Shown piece after piece: positions 38,542 through 48,118 of a stretch of DNA of 64,000 nucleotides; the first letter of the stretch is position 1; each line of letters opens with the position of its first letter. The position numbers and the translations under genes were made by a program. The stretch covers positions 27,532 through 91,531 of the forward strand of contig UCHD01000012.1 of NCBI GenBank assembly GCA_900472175.1, read 5' to 3'. The notes under the pieces were generated by a model. That model saw only the letters and a list, made by a program, of their open reading frames with translations, searched no databases and was not told the DNA's origin. Source of the stretch: Hyphomicrobiales bacterium (GTDB lineage Bacteria > Pseudomonadota > Alphaproteobacteria > Rhizobiales > Rhizobiaceae).

Positions 38542-39558
38542 TCAGCGGGGTTCATATTGTGTGACGGTCTGTTCGATCGCGCCGAAGATCGAATGGCCGG
38601 CCTTATCCTTCATCTCGATGCGGACCGTATCGCCGAAATGCATGAACGGCGTGGTGGGCGTGCCCATCTCGATGGTTTCGATGGTGCGGATTTCGGCGAT
38701 GCAGGAATAACCGGCGCCGCCTTGCGAGACCGGCTTGCCGGGGCCGCCGTCGAGCTTGTTGGACACTGTGCCGGAGCCGATGATCGTTCCGGCGCAGAGT
38801 GGCCGGGTTTTCGCGGCATGGGCAACGAGCTGGCCGAAATCAAAGGTCATATCGATACCGGCATTGGCACGGCCGAACGGCTTTCCGTTGAGATCGACAA
38901 GCAGTGGCAGGTGCAGCTTGCCGCCGTCCCAGGCATCACCGAGTTCTTCCGGCGTCACCGCTACAGGGGAGAAGGCCGAAGACGGTTTTGATTGAAAAAA
39001 GCCGAAGCCCTTGGCGAGTTCGGCCGGGATCAGGCCGCGCAGGGAGACGTCGTTGACCAGCATGATCAGGCGAATCGCGGCCCGCGCCTGCTCGACGGTG
39101 GCTGCCATCGGCACGTCGTCGACGATGACGCCGATCTCGGCCTCCATGTCGATGCCATAGGCTTCGTCTGCCATGACGATGGGATCGCGGGGAGCGAGGA
39201 ACGAGTCCGAACCGCCCTGGTAGATCAAGGGCTCGGTCCAGAACGCGGCTGGCATTTCGGCATTGCGGGCCTTGCGGACCAGCTCGACATGATTGACGTA
39301 GGCCGAACCATCCGCCCATTGATAGGCGCGCGGCAGGGGGGAGGTGGCTTCATGTTCATGGAAGCGGATCGATGGCTGGGCGCCGGTCTCCAGACCTTCG
39401 GCAACGGCTGCGAGGCGCGGGGCCGCATGTTCCCAATCATCCAGTGCGGCTTGCAACGTGCGGGCAATATGCCCGACCTCGGAACAACGGGTCAAATCGC
39501 GTGAGACAACAACCAGGCGGCCGTCGCGGGTGGAGTCCTTGAGGGTGGCGAGCTTCAT
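38542..39558 (-). CDS. fahA: Fumarylacetoacetase family hydrolase
   Basis: A 338-residue metal-dependent hydrolase splitting fumarylacetoacetate to fumarate and acetoacetate, last step of tyrosine breakdown. The FAH fold shows PRAYQWADGSAYVNHVELVR (about 76-95), the metal-binding GIDMEAEIGVIVDD (E-x-E, about 134-147), LMLVNDVSLR-like IRLIMLVNDVSLRGL and the C-terminal GAIEQTVTQYEPR. It is shorter than the animal FAH, as usual for this bacterial type. Lies between hmgA and maiA on the same strand. Confidence 0.93.
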   Translation of the reverse strand: MKLATLKDSTRDGRLVVVSRDLTRCSEVGHIARTLQAALDDWEHAAPRLAAVAEGLETGAQPSIRFHEHEATSPLPRAYQWADGSAYVNHVELVRKARNAEMPAAFWTEPLIYQGGSDSFLAPRDPIVMADEAYGIDMEAEIGVIVDDVPMAATVEQARAAIRLIMLVNDVSLRGLIPAELAKGFGFFQSKPSSAFSPVAVTPEELGDAWDGGKLHLPLLVDLNGKPFGRANAGIDMTFDFGQLVAHAAKTRPLCAGTIIGSGTVSNKLDGGPGKPVSQGGAGYSCIAEIRTIETIEMGTPTTPFMHFGDTVRIEMKDKAGHSIFGAIEQTVTQYEPR

Positions 39559-39614
39559 GATTTTGGCTTTCGTTGTTTATTCTACTGTACACGGCTGGCT
39601 TATTTGGCTGGGGT

Positions 39615-39677
39615 GACCCTCACCCTAGCCTTCTCGCCGCGGGCGGGGAGAAGGTGGCCGACAGGCCGGATGAGGGG
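39615..39677. repeat. Dispersed palindromic repeat (RIME-like)
   Basis: The fahA-hmgA spacer contains GACCCTCACCCTAGCC, then an inverted repeat CTTCTCGCC-GCG-GGCGGGGAG, then the tail GGCCGGATGAGGGG. This is the composition of the intergenic mosaic elements scattered through rhizobial genomes. Only one copy is in the window, so the assignment is from memory of the type. Confidence 0.55.
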
Positions 39678-39693
39678 CCGTTGTTATGCGATC

Positions 39694-41049
39694 CTACTTG
39701 ATACCCGGCGTGCCATCGAACTTGCGCTCCAGCCCGTCCCAGCATTCCAGATAATTGTCCTGCAGCGTTTCCAGTTCGGCGGCGTAGCGGGTCAGTTGCT
39801 GCGGGTAGCGGGTCTCGAACATGAAGGCCATCGTATGATCGAGCTTGACCGGCTTGAGCTCGGTGTTGGAGGCTTTCTCGAAGCCTGGCGCGTCCGGGCC
39901 GTGTGGCAGCATCATATTGTGCAGGCTCATGCCGCCGGGCACGAAGCCTTCTTCCTTGGCGTCGTACTGGCCGTGGATCAGACCCATGAATTCGCTCATG
40001 ATGTTGCGGTGGTACCATGGCGGGCGAAACGTATGCTCGGCCACCAGCCAGCGCGGCGGGAAGATGACGAAATCGACATTGGCGGTGCCGGCTTCTTCGG
40101 TCGGCGCGGTCAGCACCGTGAAGATCGATGGGTCCGGGTGGTCGAACAGGATGGCGCCGACAGGCGAAAAGGTGCGCAGATCGTATTTGAACGGTGCGTA
40201 ATTGCCGTGCCAGGCGACGACATCGAGCGGCGAATGGCCGATCTCGGTGACATAAAATTTGCCGCACCATTTCACATGGACCCGGCACGGCGTTTCCTTG
40301 TCCTCGTAGGCTGCCACCGGCGTCTTGAAGTCGCGCGGATTGGCAAGGCAGTTGGCGCCGATCGGGCCGCGATCCGGCAGCGTGAACTTGGCGCCGTAAT
40401 TCTCGCAGATGTAACCGCGCCATGTAGACCCGTCGCCGAGCCGCGAGACCTTGAACATCATGCCGCGCGGGATAAGGCAGATCTCCGACGGCTCAACATC
40501 CATGATGCCCATTTCGGTGAACACGCGGATGGTGCCGAGTTGCGGCACGACCAGCAACTCGCCATCGGCATTGAAGAAATAGTCGTCGGTCATGTCATCG
40601 TTGAAGACATAGGCATGGGCCGCCATGCCGACCTGGGTCATGACATCGCCGGCGGCCGTCATGGTGCGGATACCGGAGAGGAAATTCAGTTTTTCAGCCG
40701 GTTCCGGGATCGGGTTCCAGCGCAGCTGGCCGAGCGGCAGGGAATGGTCGTCGAGACAGGGCGCCGATTTCCAGAAGGGGTAGCTGGCATTGGAAAAGCG
40801 GCGGGTATGGCGCACGCTCGGGCGGATGCGGTAGAGCCAGGAGCGCTCGTTGGTGCCGCGCGGTGCGGTGAAGGGTGAGCCGGACAGTTGCTCGGCATAA
40901 AGGCCGTAATTGCATTTCTGCGGGCTGTTCTGCCCTTGCGGCAGGGCGCCGGGAAGGGACTCGGTCTCGAAGTCGTTGCCGAAGCCCGGCATGTATTGCG
41001 GGCTGTTGGCGAGCGCATCAACAGTGGCCGTCCGGGTTTTTTCCAGCAT
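39694..41049 (-). CDS. hmgA: Homogentisate 1,2-dioxygenase
   Basis: A 451-residue non-haem Fe(II) enzyme opening the homogentisate ring to maleylacetoacetate. Family motifs: [19 protein letters not shown] (19-37), [19 protein letters not shown], and in the C-terminal half the Fe ligands in [18 protein letters not shown] (His and Glu) and in [17 protein letters not shown] (His). The ATG at 41049 has a strong AAGGAGGA. It starts the leftward unit hmgA-fahA-maiA-hydrolase, with the dispersed repeat between it and fahA. Control is probably by the divergent MarR regulator through the dyad at 41071-41105. Confidence 0.96.
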   Translation of the reverse strand: MLEKTRTATVDALANSPQYMPGFGNDFETESLPGALPQGQNSPQKCNYGLYAEQLSGSPFTAPRGTNERSWLYRIRPSVRHTRRFSNASYPFWKSAPCLDDHSLPLGQLRWNPIPEPAEKLNFLSGIRTMTAAGDVMTQVGMAAHAYVFNDDMTDDYFFNADGELLVVPQLGTIRVFTEMGIMDVEPSEICLIPRGMMFKVSRLGDGSTWRGYICENYGAKFTLPDRGPIGANCLANPRDFKTPVAAYEDKETPCRVHVKWCGKFYVTEIGHSPLDVVAWHGNYAPFKYDLRTFSPVGAILFDHPDPSIFTVLTAPTEEAGTANVDFVIFPPRWLVAEHTFRPPWYHRNIMSEFMGLIHGQYDAKEEGFVPGGMSLHNMMLPHGPDAPGFEKASNTELKPVKLDHTMAFMFETRYPQQLTRYAAELETLQDNYLECWDGLERKFDGTPGIK

Positions 41050-41070
41050 GGCTTGTTCCTCCTTCATTCG

Positions 41071-41105
41071 ATGGTTACAAATGTAACTGTCTATTTTGTA
41101 ACCAT
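41071..41105. promoter_or_regulatory. Operator region between hmgA and the marR gene
   Basis: A perfect palindrome GTTACAAATGTAAC (41074-41087) plus a further half-site TTGTAACC (41096-41103). The outer arms ATGGTTACAA (41071-41080) and TTGTAACCAT (41096-41105) also form a 10-bp dyad. It lies in the 66-base gap between divergent starts, so one bound regulator could shut both genes. Confidence 0.75.
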
Positions 41106-41115
41106 CAAGGATGTC

Positions 41116-41571
41116 ATGAGCGACAAGCAAAGTGATTTCGATCTCGATCAATTTCTGCCGTTCCGCCTCAATCGTGCCGCGGAATTCATCGCCTTGCGCT
41201 TTGCCGCCGCCTACAAGGCGGAATATGGGATGACGCGGCCGGAATGGCGCACACTTGCGGCGTTGGGCAGCTCGGGCCGGATGACGGCGACGGAGGTTGG
41301 TACTCATTCGACCATGCACAAGACCAAGGTGAGCCGTGCCGTGTTTGCGCTGGAGGAGCGCCGCTGGCTGAAGCGGACGCGGGATGAAGATGACCGCCGC
41401 GCCGAGCATCTCGAGCTGACAACCGCCGGGGCGAAAGCGTACCAGGACCTGACGCGGCTGGCGCGCGACTATTCGCTGGAATTGTCCGAACTGGTGGGGC
41501 AGGAGGGTTTGCAGGCGCTTTCGTCGGGGCTGGCCGCCGTCGAGAAGGCGATGGCGAAACGGCCGCGTTAG
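41116..41571 (+). CDS. MarR-family regulator of the homogentisate pathway (HmgR-like)
   Basis: A 151-residue winged-helix regulator: [20 protein letters not shown] (dimer helix, about 17-36), [14 protein letters not shown], recognition helix region [19 protein letters not shown] (about 67-85), wing [16 protein letters not shown], and C-terminal dimer helices. The start at 41116 has AAGGA upstream. It is divergent from hmgA across a palindromic operator; it most likely represses hmgA-fahA-maiA and itself, with homogentisate or a related acid as inducer. That ligand is inference. Its end overlaps the convergent Lrp gene end by four bases. Confidence 0.88.
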   Translation: MSDKQSDFDLDQFLPFRLNRAAEFIALRFAAAYKAEYGMTRPEWRTLAALGSSGRMTATEVGTHSTMHKTKVSRAVFALEERRWLKRTRDEDDRRAEHLELTTAGAKAYQDLTRLARDYSLELSELVGQEGLQALSSGLAAVEKAMAKRPR

Positions 41572-42047
41572 GACCTGCCGCGCTGGCGCACCGGTAGCCC
41601 CTCAAAGTCCTTCAAGGTGGCGAGGACGATCGACGTCTTGACGTGCTGCACGCTGTCATGCGGCAGAAGCACGTCATTGACGAAATGGGCAAGCCCGGCC
41701 AGATCAGGTGTGACAACTTTCAGGTGATAGTCCATTTCGCCGGTCAGCGCGTAGCATTCCAGCACTTCCGGCAGGTCGGCAATCAGCGCGGCAAAACGCT
41801 TGGCATTGTCGCGATTGTGGGTCGCGAGCGTCACGGCGATGACGATCAACAGGTCAAGCCCCAGCCGGCCGCGATCGAGCACGGCGCGGTAGGTCTGGAT
41901 GAAGCCTTCCGTCTCAAGTCTCGCCCGCCGCCGTGAACATTGCGACGGCGAAAGGGCGATCCGTTCAGAGAGTTCGTTGTTGGTCAGGCGGCCATCGCCC
42001 TGCAATTCGGAGAGGATTTTAAGGTCATATCCGTCCAGCTGTTCCAT
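41568..42047 (-). CDS. Lrp/AsnC-family regulator
   Basis: A 159-residue regulator: HTH at about 5-55 ([40 protein letters not shown]) and RAM ligand-binding domain (about 68-145; [34 protein letters not shown]). I chose the ATG at 42047 ([10 protein letters not shown]), the usual start; the open frame extends to 42143. It is divergent from hppD with 129 bases between and probably adjusts hppD to tyrosine or phenylalanine levels, as similar pairs do. Effector not readable from the sequence. Confidence 0.9.
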   Translation of the reverse strand: MEQLDGYDLKILSELQGDGRLTNNELSERIALSPSQCSRRRARLETEGFIQTYRAVLDRGRLGLDLLIVIAVTLATHNRDNAKRFAALIADLPEVLECYALTGEMDYHLKVVTPDLAGLAHFVNDVLLPHDSVQHVKTSIVLATLKDFEGLPVRQRGRS

Positions 42048-42069
42048 CTGTGCGTCAATCCACCAAGTT

Positions 42070-42088
42070 ACGCATGATCCGTGCGTAG
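42070..42088. promoter_or_regulatory. Candidate Lrp operator before hppD
   Basis: TACGCA-N7-TGCGTA (42070-42088), a dyad of the Lrp/AsnC size, in the region between the divergent Lrp-family gene and hppD. Confidence 0.5.
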
Positions 42089-42176
42089 ATTTTGCCAAAT
42101 CGTGCAAGAATGCAAGTACAATGCGTGGAGTTTCCGTCATCATGGCCCCAAATTCTGACGTTCAGAGGAGAGAACG

Positions 42177-43292
42177 ATGGGCCCCTTCCCGCATGATACC
42201 GCGCCGACCGGCATTACTGTTGAAAACCCGGCCGGAACCGATGGTTTTGAGTTTGTTGAATTCGCCCATCCTGAGCCTGAAAAGCTGCGCGAACTCTTCA
42301 CTCGCATGGGCTATTCCTGCGTTGCCAGGCACCGCGCCAAGGACATCAGTGTCTGGCGGCAGGGCGACATCAACTACATTTTGAATGCCGAGCCCGGCAG
42401 CCACGCCATGCGCTTCGTCGAGGATCATGGCCCCTGTGCGCCGTCCATGGCCTGGCGTGTTTCGGATGCGAAACATGCGTTCGATCATGCCGTCTCAAAA
42501 GGTGCGACGCCCTATGAAGGCACCGATAAGGCATTGGACGTACCGGCCATCGTCGGCATCGGCGGTTCGCTGCTCTATTTCATCGATACCTATGGCAAGA
42601 AGGGCTCGCCTTACGAGGCAGAATTCGAATGGCAGGGCGAGCGCGATCCGAAACCGGCGGGCGTTGGCTTCTATTATCTCGATCACCTCACCCACAATGT
42701 CTATCGCGGCAACATGGATACGTGGTGGGATTTCTACCGCGAGCTGTTCGGTTTCAAGCAGATCCATTTCTTCAATATCGATGGCCGCATTACCGGACTG
42801 ACGAGCCGGGCGATCACCTCGGCCTGCGGCAAGATCCGCATTCCGCTGAACGAGTCCAAGGACGATACCAGCCAGATCGAGGAATATCTGCGCAAGTACA
42901 AGGGCGAGGGCATCCAGCACATCGCGGTTGGAACCGACGGCATCTACGAGGCGACCGACAAGCTGGCCGCCAACGACCTGAAATTCATGCCGGGGCCACC
43001 GGAGACCTATTACGACCTGTCGCATGCCCGCGTGAACGGCCATGACGAGCCGATCGAAAAGATGAGGAAGCACGGCATCCTGATCGATGGTGAAGGGGTC
43101 GTCGATGGTGGCATGACGCGTATCCTGCTGCAGATCTTCTCGAAAACCGTGATTGGGCCGATCTTCTTCGAGTTCATCCAGCGCAAGGGTGACGAAGGCT
43201 TTGGTGAGGGCAATTTCCGCGCCCTGTTTGAATCGATCGAGGCCGACCAGATCCGCCGTGGTGTTCTGAAGCCGGCTGCAGCTGCCGAGTAA
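42177..43292 (+). CDS. hppD: 4-hydroxyphenylpyruvate dioxygenase
   Basis: A 371-residue Fe(II) dioxygenase converting 4-hydroxyphenylpyruvate to homogentisate. Fe ligands by alignment with the Pseudomonas enzyme: H170 (DHLTHNVYRG), H248 (GIQHIAVGTD) and E332 (FFEFIQRKGD). GFGEGNFRALFESIEADQIR is the conserved C-terminal helix that closes the active site. AGAGGAG precedes the ATG. It provides the substrate of hmgA, 1.1 kb away on the other side of two regulators. A strong terminator follows. Confidence 0.97.
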   Translation: MGPFPHDTAPTGITVENPAGTDGFEFVEFAHPEPEKLRELFTRMGYSCVARHRAKDISVWRQGDINYILNAEPGSHAMRFVEDHGPCAPSMAWRVSDAKHAFDHAVSKGATPYEGTDKALDVPAIVGIGGSLLYFIDTYGKKGSPYEAEFEWQGERDPKPAGVGFYYLDHLTHNVYRGNMDTWWDFYRELFGFKQIHFFNIDGRITGLTSRAITSACGKIRIPLNESKDDTSQIEEYLRKYKGEGIQHIAVGTDGIYEATDKLAANDLKFMPGPPETYYDLSHARVNGHDEPIEKMRKHGILIDGEGVVDGGMTRILLQIFSKTVIGPIFFEFIQRKGDEGFGEGNFRALFESIEADQIRRGVLKPAAAAE

Positions 43293-43311
43293 GCGCGCGC
43301 TTTCCCATCAA

Positions 43312-43347
43312 GGCCCCATCGGTTGCGACCCGGTGGGGCTTTTTTCG
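43312..43347 (+). terminator. Terminator of hppD
   Basis: GCCCCATCGG and CCGGTGGGGC arms followed by six T. Confidence 0.88.
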
Positions 43348-43529
43348 CTTTTGCCGGAGCAGGCTAATACCGGTTGCAGATTCCGGCTGCTGTTTCATCT
43401 TGAAGCAAGTGGAAAGATTTCATTAAGCATAGATACTACCCGCCGGGGGGAAGTCTCACAATCCGCATTATTCTGGCGTGGTGAACGCTATGGCTGGTAA
43501 CATGAATGCGGTGATACGGAATCTGTGCG

Positions 43530-44438
43530 ATGGATGACATAGCGGCGAGACTGGCGTCATTGCGGGATGATACTGCGGTCTTCATCGGGCTTTACGATCA
43601 ACAGGATCGTTTGCGTTACGCCAACCGGGCTTTTCGCGCGGCTTTTGTACTGGATGAAACGGAAACACCGCTTTGGCCGGATCTGATGCGGCGCAACCAT
43701 GCGCTGGGGCGCGGGACTGTCATCAGTGTACCGGATTTCGAAGCATGGGTCGTCTCCGCGCAGTCGCGGCGCGGCAAAGAGCCGTTCAGGGCGTTCGAGA
43801 CAGATCTGGTGGATGGCCGCTGGCTGTGGATGACGGAAACCGTCGATCGCAGCGGCTGGATGCTCTGCATCGCCAATGACATTACCCATTTGCGGGCCGA
43901 TGAACGGGCGCTGCGGCAGGATCGGGATTTCGCGCTGAAGGCGTCGCAAACCGACGAACTGACGGGCATCTCCAACCGCCGCTACATGATGGCTCAGCTT
44001 GAGGCGATGATCCGCAACCAGCCGGCGGCGGGGCCTGCCAGCGGCTGTATTTCCATCCTCGATATCGATTTCTTCAAGGGCATCAACGATCTCTACGGCC
44101 ACCAGACCGGCGACGAGATTCTCCTGGATTTCGCCCGCCGCGTTCATCCGATCGTCCGGCGGCATGATTGTTTCGGCCGGATTGGCGGCGAGGAATTCAT
44201 GCTGATTTTCCCTGAAACGACGCTTGCGGAAGGGGAGTGGATCATCGACCGGGTGCTGGAAACCGTGCGCACTGCCCGGCCGCTGCTGTCGGTTCCCTTA
44301 TTTTCCTATACCTGTTCAGCAGGGATTGCCGCTTTGGAGCCGGGCGAGACAGCAAGGGAAATCTATTCACGTGCCGACGCCGCACTCTACGACGCCAAGC
44401 ATTCCGGCCGCGACCGGATGGCGGTCGGATCACGGTGA
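43530..44438 (+). CDS. PAS-GGDEF diguanylate cyclase
   Basis: A 302-residue protein making cyclic di-GMP from two GTP. An N-terminal PAS-like sensor (about 10-120; FIGLYDQQDRLRYANRAFRA) is joined by a coiled linker (122-138) to the GGDEF domain (about 140-300). The active-site motif is GGEEF (219-223), the metal Asp is in ISILDIDFFKGIND, and the product-inhibition I-site RRHD (210-213) lies five residues before the motif, so both look intact. No membrane segment: a cytosolic sensor. Signal unknown. Its end is six bases from the convergent pabC-like gene. Confidence 0.93.
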   Translation: MDDIAARLASLRDDTAVFIGLYDQQDRLRYANRAFRAAFVLDETETPLWPDLMRRNHALGRGTVISVPDFEAWVVSAQSRRGKEPFRAFETDLVDGRWLWMTETVDRSGWMLCIANDITHLRADERALRQDRDFALKASQTDELTGISNRRYMMAQLEAMIRNQPAAGPASGCISILDIDFFKGINDLYGHQTGDEILLDFARRVHPIVRRHDCFGRIGGEEFMLIFPETTLAEGEWIIDRVLETVRTARPLLSVPLFSYTCSAGIAALEPGETAREIYSRADAALYDAKHSGRDRMAVGSR

Positions 44439-44444
44439 ACGGGG

Positions 44445-45074
44445 TCAGCTCCCCGGCAGGAGTTTCGCGCGGATCAGCCCGCGCAGCGAGTTGCCCATAT
44501 AGAGCGTGCCGGTTTGCAGGTCGGCCAGTGTCAGGCGCTGGATGCGGGCGCGGCGTGCGCAAATGAGTTCAGTGCGTAACACGCCCGCCAGCAGGCCGCA
44601 GGAGATTGGCGGTGTTTTCAGGATGCCGGAGCCGTCATCGAGAAAGATCGAGGTGATCGTGCCCTCGCAAGGCTCGCCTCTCTCGTTGAGCAGCAACACC
44701 TCATCGGCTTCCGCCGCTGGATATTCGGCACGCGCAGCTTCGTAGATCTCCCGGCGGGTGGTCTTGTGGCGCAGCAGTGTGTTGCTGGAATCGAGATGGG
44801 TTGAAGCGATTGCGACGCGCCAGACCGTATCCTGTGGCAGAGGGGAGAATGGAGCAGTGGTGATGGCAATCTCGCCGGCGGCACTGAGCGTCAGGCGGAC
44901 GCGGAGGGGCAGGTTTTCGCCCTGCATGTCGGCCAGCTTCTCTGCCGCCTGCTCCGCCCCCACAAATCCCAGCCGACTGGCCGATCGCTTCAGCCGGGCG
45001 AGGTGCAGCCGCAGGCGGGCGATGCCGGTGCCGGGCTCCCATCGCATGGTTTCGATCAGCGAGAAATCGCTCAT
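44445..45074 (-). CDS. Class IV aminotransferase family protein, probable aminodeoxychorismate lyase
   Basis: A 209-residue PLP fold-type IV enzyme, shorter than E. coli PabC (269). Motifs: LIETMRWEPGTGIARLRLHLARLKRSA at the start, the Schiff-base lysine in LLRHKTTRREIYEAA (about 102), the cofactor Glu in LLLNERGEPCEGTITSIFL (about 128-144). It overlaps pabB by four bases (ATGA), so it is translationally coupled and very likely turns aminodeoxychorismate into 4-aminobenzoate and pyruvate for folate synthesis. Assignment to PabC is by context. Confidence 0.85.
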   Translation of the reverse strand: MSDFSLIETMRWEPGTGIARLRLHLARLKRSASRLGFVGAEQAAEKLADMQGENLPLRVRLTLSAAGEIAITTAPFSPLPQDTVWRVAIASTHLDSSNTLLRHKTTRREIYEAARAEYPAAEADEVLLLNERGEPCEGTITSIFLDDGSGILKTPPISCGLLAGVLRTELICARRARIQRLTLADLQTGTLYMGNSLRGLIRAKLLPGS

Positions 45075-46228
45075 CGGTCAATCCATGTATCGCCGATGGC
45101 GAAGCGGGCTTTCAGCAGGCATTCCTCATATTCGGCTTCCGCGGTGGAATCGAAGACGATGCCGCCGCCGACATTGAAGATGGCCTCTCCATCCGGAAAC
45201 AGCGACAACGTGCGGATGGCGACGTTGAAGCGCATCGTGCCATCCGGCGCGATGAAGCCGATCGAGCCGCAATAGGCATCGCGCGGCCCGTCTTCCAGAT
45301 CGTGCAGAATTTCCATCGCCCGCATTTTGGGCGCACCGGTGATCGAGCCGCAGGGGAAAAGTGCTTCAAATATTTCGGTGATGCCGATATCCGGCAAAAG
45401 TTTTGCCCGCACATGGCTGACCATCTGGTGCACGGTCGGATAGGTTTCGATATCGAACAGTTTCGGCACATCGAGCGTGCCGACCTCGGCGATGCGGGAA
45501 ATGTCGTTGCGCAGGAGATCGACGATCATGCGGTTTTCGGCCTGGGACTTCGGGTCCTGCCGCATTTCGCGGATCAGGGCCTCATCTTCTGCAGGGGTTG
45601 CCCCGCGCCGGGCCGTGCCCTTCATCGGATGCGTCTCGATCCAGCCGTCCTTGTCGATCCGGAAAAACAGTTCGGGCGAGCGCGACAGAAGCGTCGGGCC
45701 GCCAAGCGAAACCAGCGCACCGTATCTTACCGGCTGCCGCTCGATCAACGACCAGAAGGCGGCCAGCGGATCGCCGTTCCAGCGGGCATTGATCCGCATG
45801 GTCAGGTTGGCCTGGTAACAATCACCCTGCCGCAGATGCTGGTGCAGCCGGTCGAAGCGCTGTTTGTAGGTCTCGAAATTCCAGCTGGGGCGCGGTTCGG
45901 TGATAAACGGTTCGTTCTCGATGCGGTGTCTCGGCTCTGCAAGTACATGCCGTTCGACGGGACCATCGAACACGCCAAACGACATCAGCGGCGTGCGGCG
46001 GTTATCTTCGGCGAAGGGGGCGAGCTTCTGCTCGAACAGGTGGCCGGCCTCGTAGCTCATGAAACCGGCCAGCCATTTTCCGGCCTTGTGGGCTGCCTCC
46101 ATGTCCTTCAGGCCGCGCCAGAACTCCGCCTTTGTATGCGCGGTAATGGTTCGTGACGGCTCAGCGAAGACAGTCGTCCTGTCTTCGCTGTCGTCCCGGA
46201 AAAGGACATAGGGGCCGGTGCCGGTCAT
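45071..46228 (-). CDS. pabB: Aminodeoxychorismate synthase component I
   Basis: A 385-residue chorismate-binding enzyme adding ammonia to chorismate in the 4-aminobenzoate branch of folate synthesis. Motifs: QGDCYQANLTMRI (about 137-149), SRSPELFFR, the family's PMKGTARRG (about 210-218, with the Lys that replaces the anthranilate synthase residue), ENRMIVDLLRNDISRI, and CGSITGAPKMRAMEILHDLE. It sits 27 bases after pepF and overlaps the pabC-like gene. No glutaminase component (pabA) is in the window; trpG or another copy may serve. Confidence 0.93.
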   Translation of the reverse strand: MTGTGPYVLFRDDSEDRTTVFAEPSRTITAHTKAEFWRGLKDMEAAHKAGKWLAGFMSYEAGHLFEQKLAPFAEDNRRTPLMSFGVFDGPVERHVLAEPRHRIENEPFITEPRPSWNFETYKQRFDRLHQHLRQGDCYQANLTMRINARWNGDPLAAFWSLIERQPVRYGALVSLGGPTLLSRSPELFFRIDKDGWIETHPMKGTARRGATPAEDEALIREMRQDPKSQAENRMIVDLLRNDISRIAEVGTLDVPKLFDIETYPTVHQMVSHVRAKLLPDIGITEIFEALFPCGSITGAPKMRAMEILHDLEDGPRDAYCGSIGFIAPDGTMRFNVAIRTLSLFPDGEAIFNVGGGIVFDSTAEAEYEECLLKARFAIGDTWIDR

Positions 46229-46255
46229 GCTGTTTGTCGCCGATCGAAGTCTTCG

Positions 46256-48118
46256 TTATGCCTGCCTATCAAGCACTTCCAGTTCGCTGATCAGCCCTTC
46301 CAGCATCGACAGGCCCTGTGCCCAGAACGACGGATCGGTGGCATCGAGGCCGAAGGGGGCGAGAAGCTCGGAGTGATGTTTGGTGCCACCGGCCTTCAGA
46401 AGCTCGAAATACTTCTGCTGGAAGCCGGTTTCGGCCTTCTGGTAGACGGCGTAGAGCGAGTTCACCAGGCAATCGCCGAAGGCATAGGCGTAAACGTAGA
46501 ACGGCGAATGGATGAAATGGGGGATATAGGCCCAATAGGTCTCGTAGCCTTCGGAAATCCGGATGGCCGGGCCGAGGCTTTCTTCCTGCACCGACAGCCA
46601 GAGCTGGCCGATATCGTCGGCAGTCAGCTCGCCATTCTTGCGGGCGGTGTGAACCTTGCGCTCGAATTCATAGAAGGCGATCTGGCGCACCACCGTGTTG
46701 ATCATGTCCTCGACCTTCTGGGCGAGCATGGCCTTGCGTTCGCGCTTGTCCTTGGTCTTGTCGAGAAGGGCGCGGAAAGTCAGCATCTCGCCGAAGACGG
46801 AGGCGGTTTCGGCCAGCGTCAGCGGTGTCGAGGCCATCAGCGCGCCCTGGCCGCCGGCCAGAACCTGATGCACGCCATGGCCAAGTTCGTGGGCGAGCGT
46901 CATCACGTCGCGTGGCTTGCCCATGTAGTTGACCAATACGTAAGGATGCGCCGAAGGCACGGTCGGGTGGGCGAAGGCGCCCGGCGCCTTGCCGGGGCGA
47001 ACCGGCGCGTCGATCCAGCCGCCATCGAAGAAACGGCGGGCGATATCGGCCATTTCCGGCTCGAAGCCGGCATAGGCCGACAGCACGGTTTCCTTGGCTT
47101 CGCTCCAGGGGATCAATGTCGTCGGCGCTTCCGGCAGCGGGGCGTTGCGGTCCCAGAATTCCATCTGCTCCATGCCGAGCCATTTGGCCTTCATCGCATA
47201 ATAGCGGTGCGACAGGCGCGGATAGGCATCTTTCACGGCAGCGGCCAGCGCATCGACCACATCGCGTTCGACACGGTTGGCCAGGTGGCGGCTATCGGCA
47301 ATATCGGTGAAGCCGCGCCAGCGGTCGGAGATTTCCTTGTCCTTGGCGAGCGTATTGGTGATCAGCGTGAAGGTGCGGATATTGTCCTTGAAGGTTTTCG
47401 TCAGCGCCTGCGCCGCCTTCTTGCGGATGGCCGGATCGGCTTCTTGCAACATGCTGAGCGTCACTTCGAGCGGCAATGTCTCGCCATCGACTTCGAAGGT
47501 CAGCGATGCCATTGTTTCGTCGAACAGACGGTTGAAGGCGCTGGCGCCGGTCATCGATTTTTCGAGGAACAACTGCTCGATCTTGTCGTCGAGCTGGTAG
47601 GGCTTGTCCATGCGCAGATCGACGATCCACGGCTTGTAGTGGGCGGCGAGCGCATCATTTTCGAGGGCTGTATCAATGACGCCGTCGTCGATCCGGTTCA
47701 GTTCCAGCGCGAAGAACAACAGGTGGCTTGCCATGTCGGTGAGCTTGGCCTGGGCATCGCCATAAAGCTTGCCATTGGCCGGATTGGACGTGTCGGAGAA
47801 ATAGGTGAGGCCGGCAAAGGAGCCGATCTTGCCCATCAGGTCTTCCAGCAGTTCATATTCGCGCACGGCTGCACCAATGCCGCCGTCGCCGGAAACCGTT
47901 GCGGCGTTCGCCAGCTTGCCCTTCCATTTGGTCTCGAATGCCTTGGACAACGTGTCGGCCTTTTCGAGATCGCCAAGATATTCGGCCGACGTTGCCGAGG
48001 GGTAGAGATCTTCCAGCTTCCAGGAGGGCAAGTCACCGAGTTCGGCAGCCTGTGCGCCGCTGGCCGAGGCGGCGAGCGCGATGCGCGACGATGTCTGGAA
48101 GTCGAAGAAATGATTCAT
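46256..48118 (-). CDS. pepF: M3-family oligoendopeptidase F
   Basis: A 620-residue cytoplasmic zinc peptidase hydrolysing short oligopeptides. The zinc motif is LAHELGHGVHQV (HExxH, about 410-421), with the third ligand Glu in LAETASVFGEM about 25 residues later. Family stretches: LPSWKLEDLYPSATS (start of the PepF alpha-helical lobe) and ISEGYETYWAYIPHFIHSPF, FYVYAYAFGDCLVNSLYAVY near the C-terminus. The first 25 residues look weakly like a signal peptide (ALAASASGAQAAE), but homologs are cytosolic. First gene of a likely unit with pabB and the pabC-like gene. Confidence 0.93.
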   Translation of the reverse strand: MNHFFDFQTSSRIALAASASGAQAAELGDLPSWKLEDLYPSATSAEYLGDLEKADTLSKAFETKWKGKLANAATVSGDGGIGAAVREYELLEDLMGKIGSFAGLTYFSDTSNPANGKLYGDAQAKLTDMASHLLFFALELNRIDDGVIDTALENDALAAHYKPWIVDLRMDKPYQLDDKIEQLFLEKSMTGASAFNRLFDETMASLTFEVDGETLPLEVTLSMLQEADPAIRKKAAQALTKTFKDNIRTFTLITNTLAKDKEISDRWRGFTDIADSRHLANRVERDVVDALAAAVKDAYPRLSHRYYAMKAKWLGMEQMEFWDRNAPLPEAPTTLIPWSEAKETVLSAYAGFEPEMADIARRFFDGGWIDAPVRPGKAPGAFAHPTVPSAHPYVLVNYMGKPRDVMTLAHELGHGVHQVLAGGQGALMASTPLTLAETASVFGEMLTFRALLDKTKDKRERKAMLAQKVEDMINTVVRQIAFYEFERKVHTARKNGELTADDIGQLWLSVQEESLGPAIRISEGYETYWAYIPHFIHSPFYVYAYAFGDCLVNSLYAVYQKAETGFQQKYFELLKAGGTKHHSELLAPFGLDATDPSFWAQGLSMLEGLISELEVLDRQA

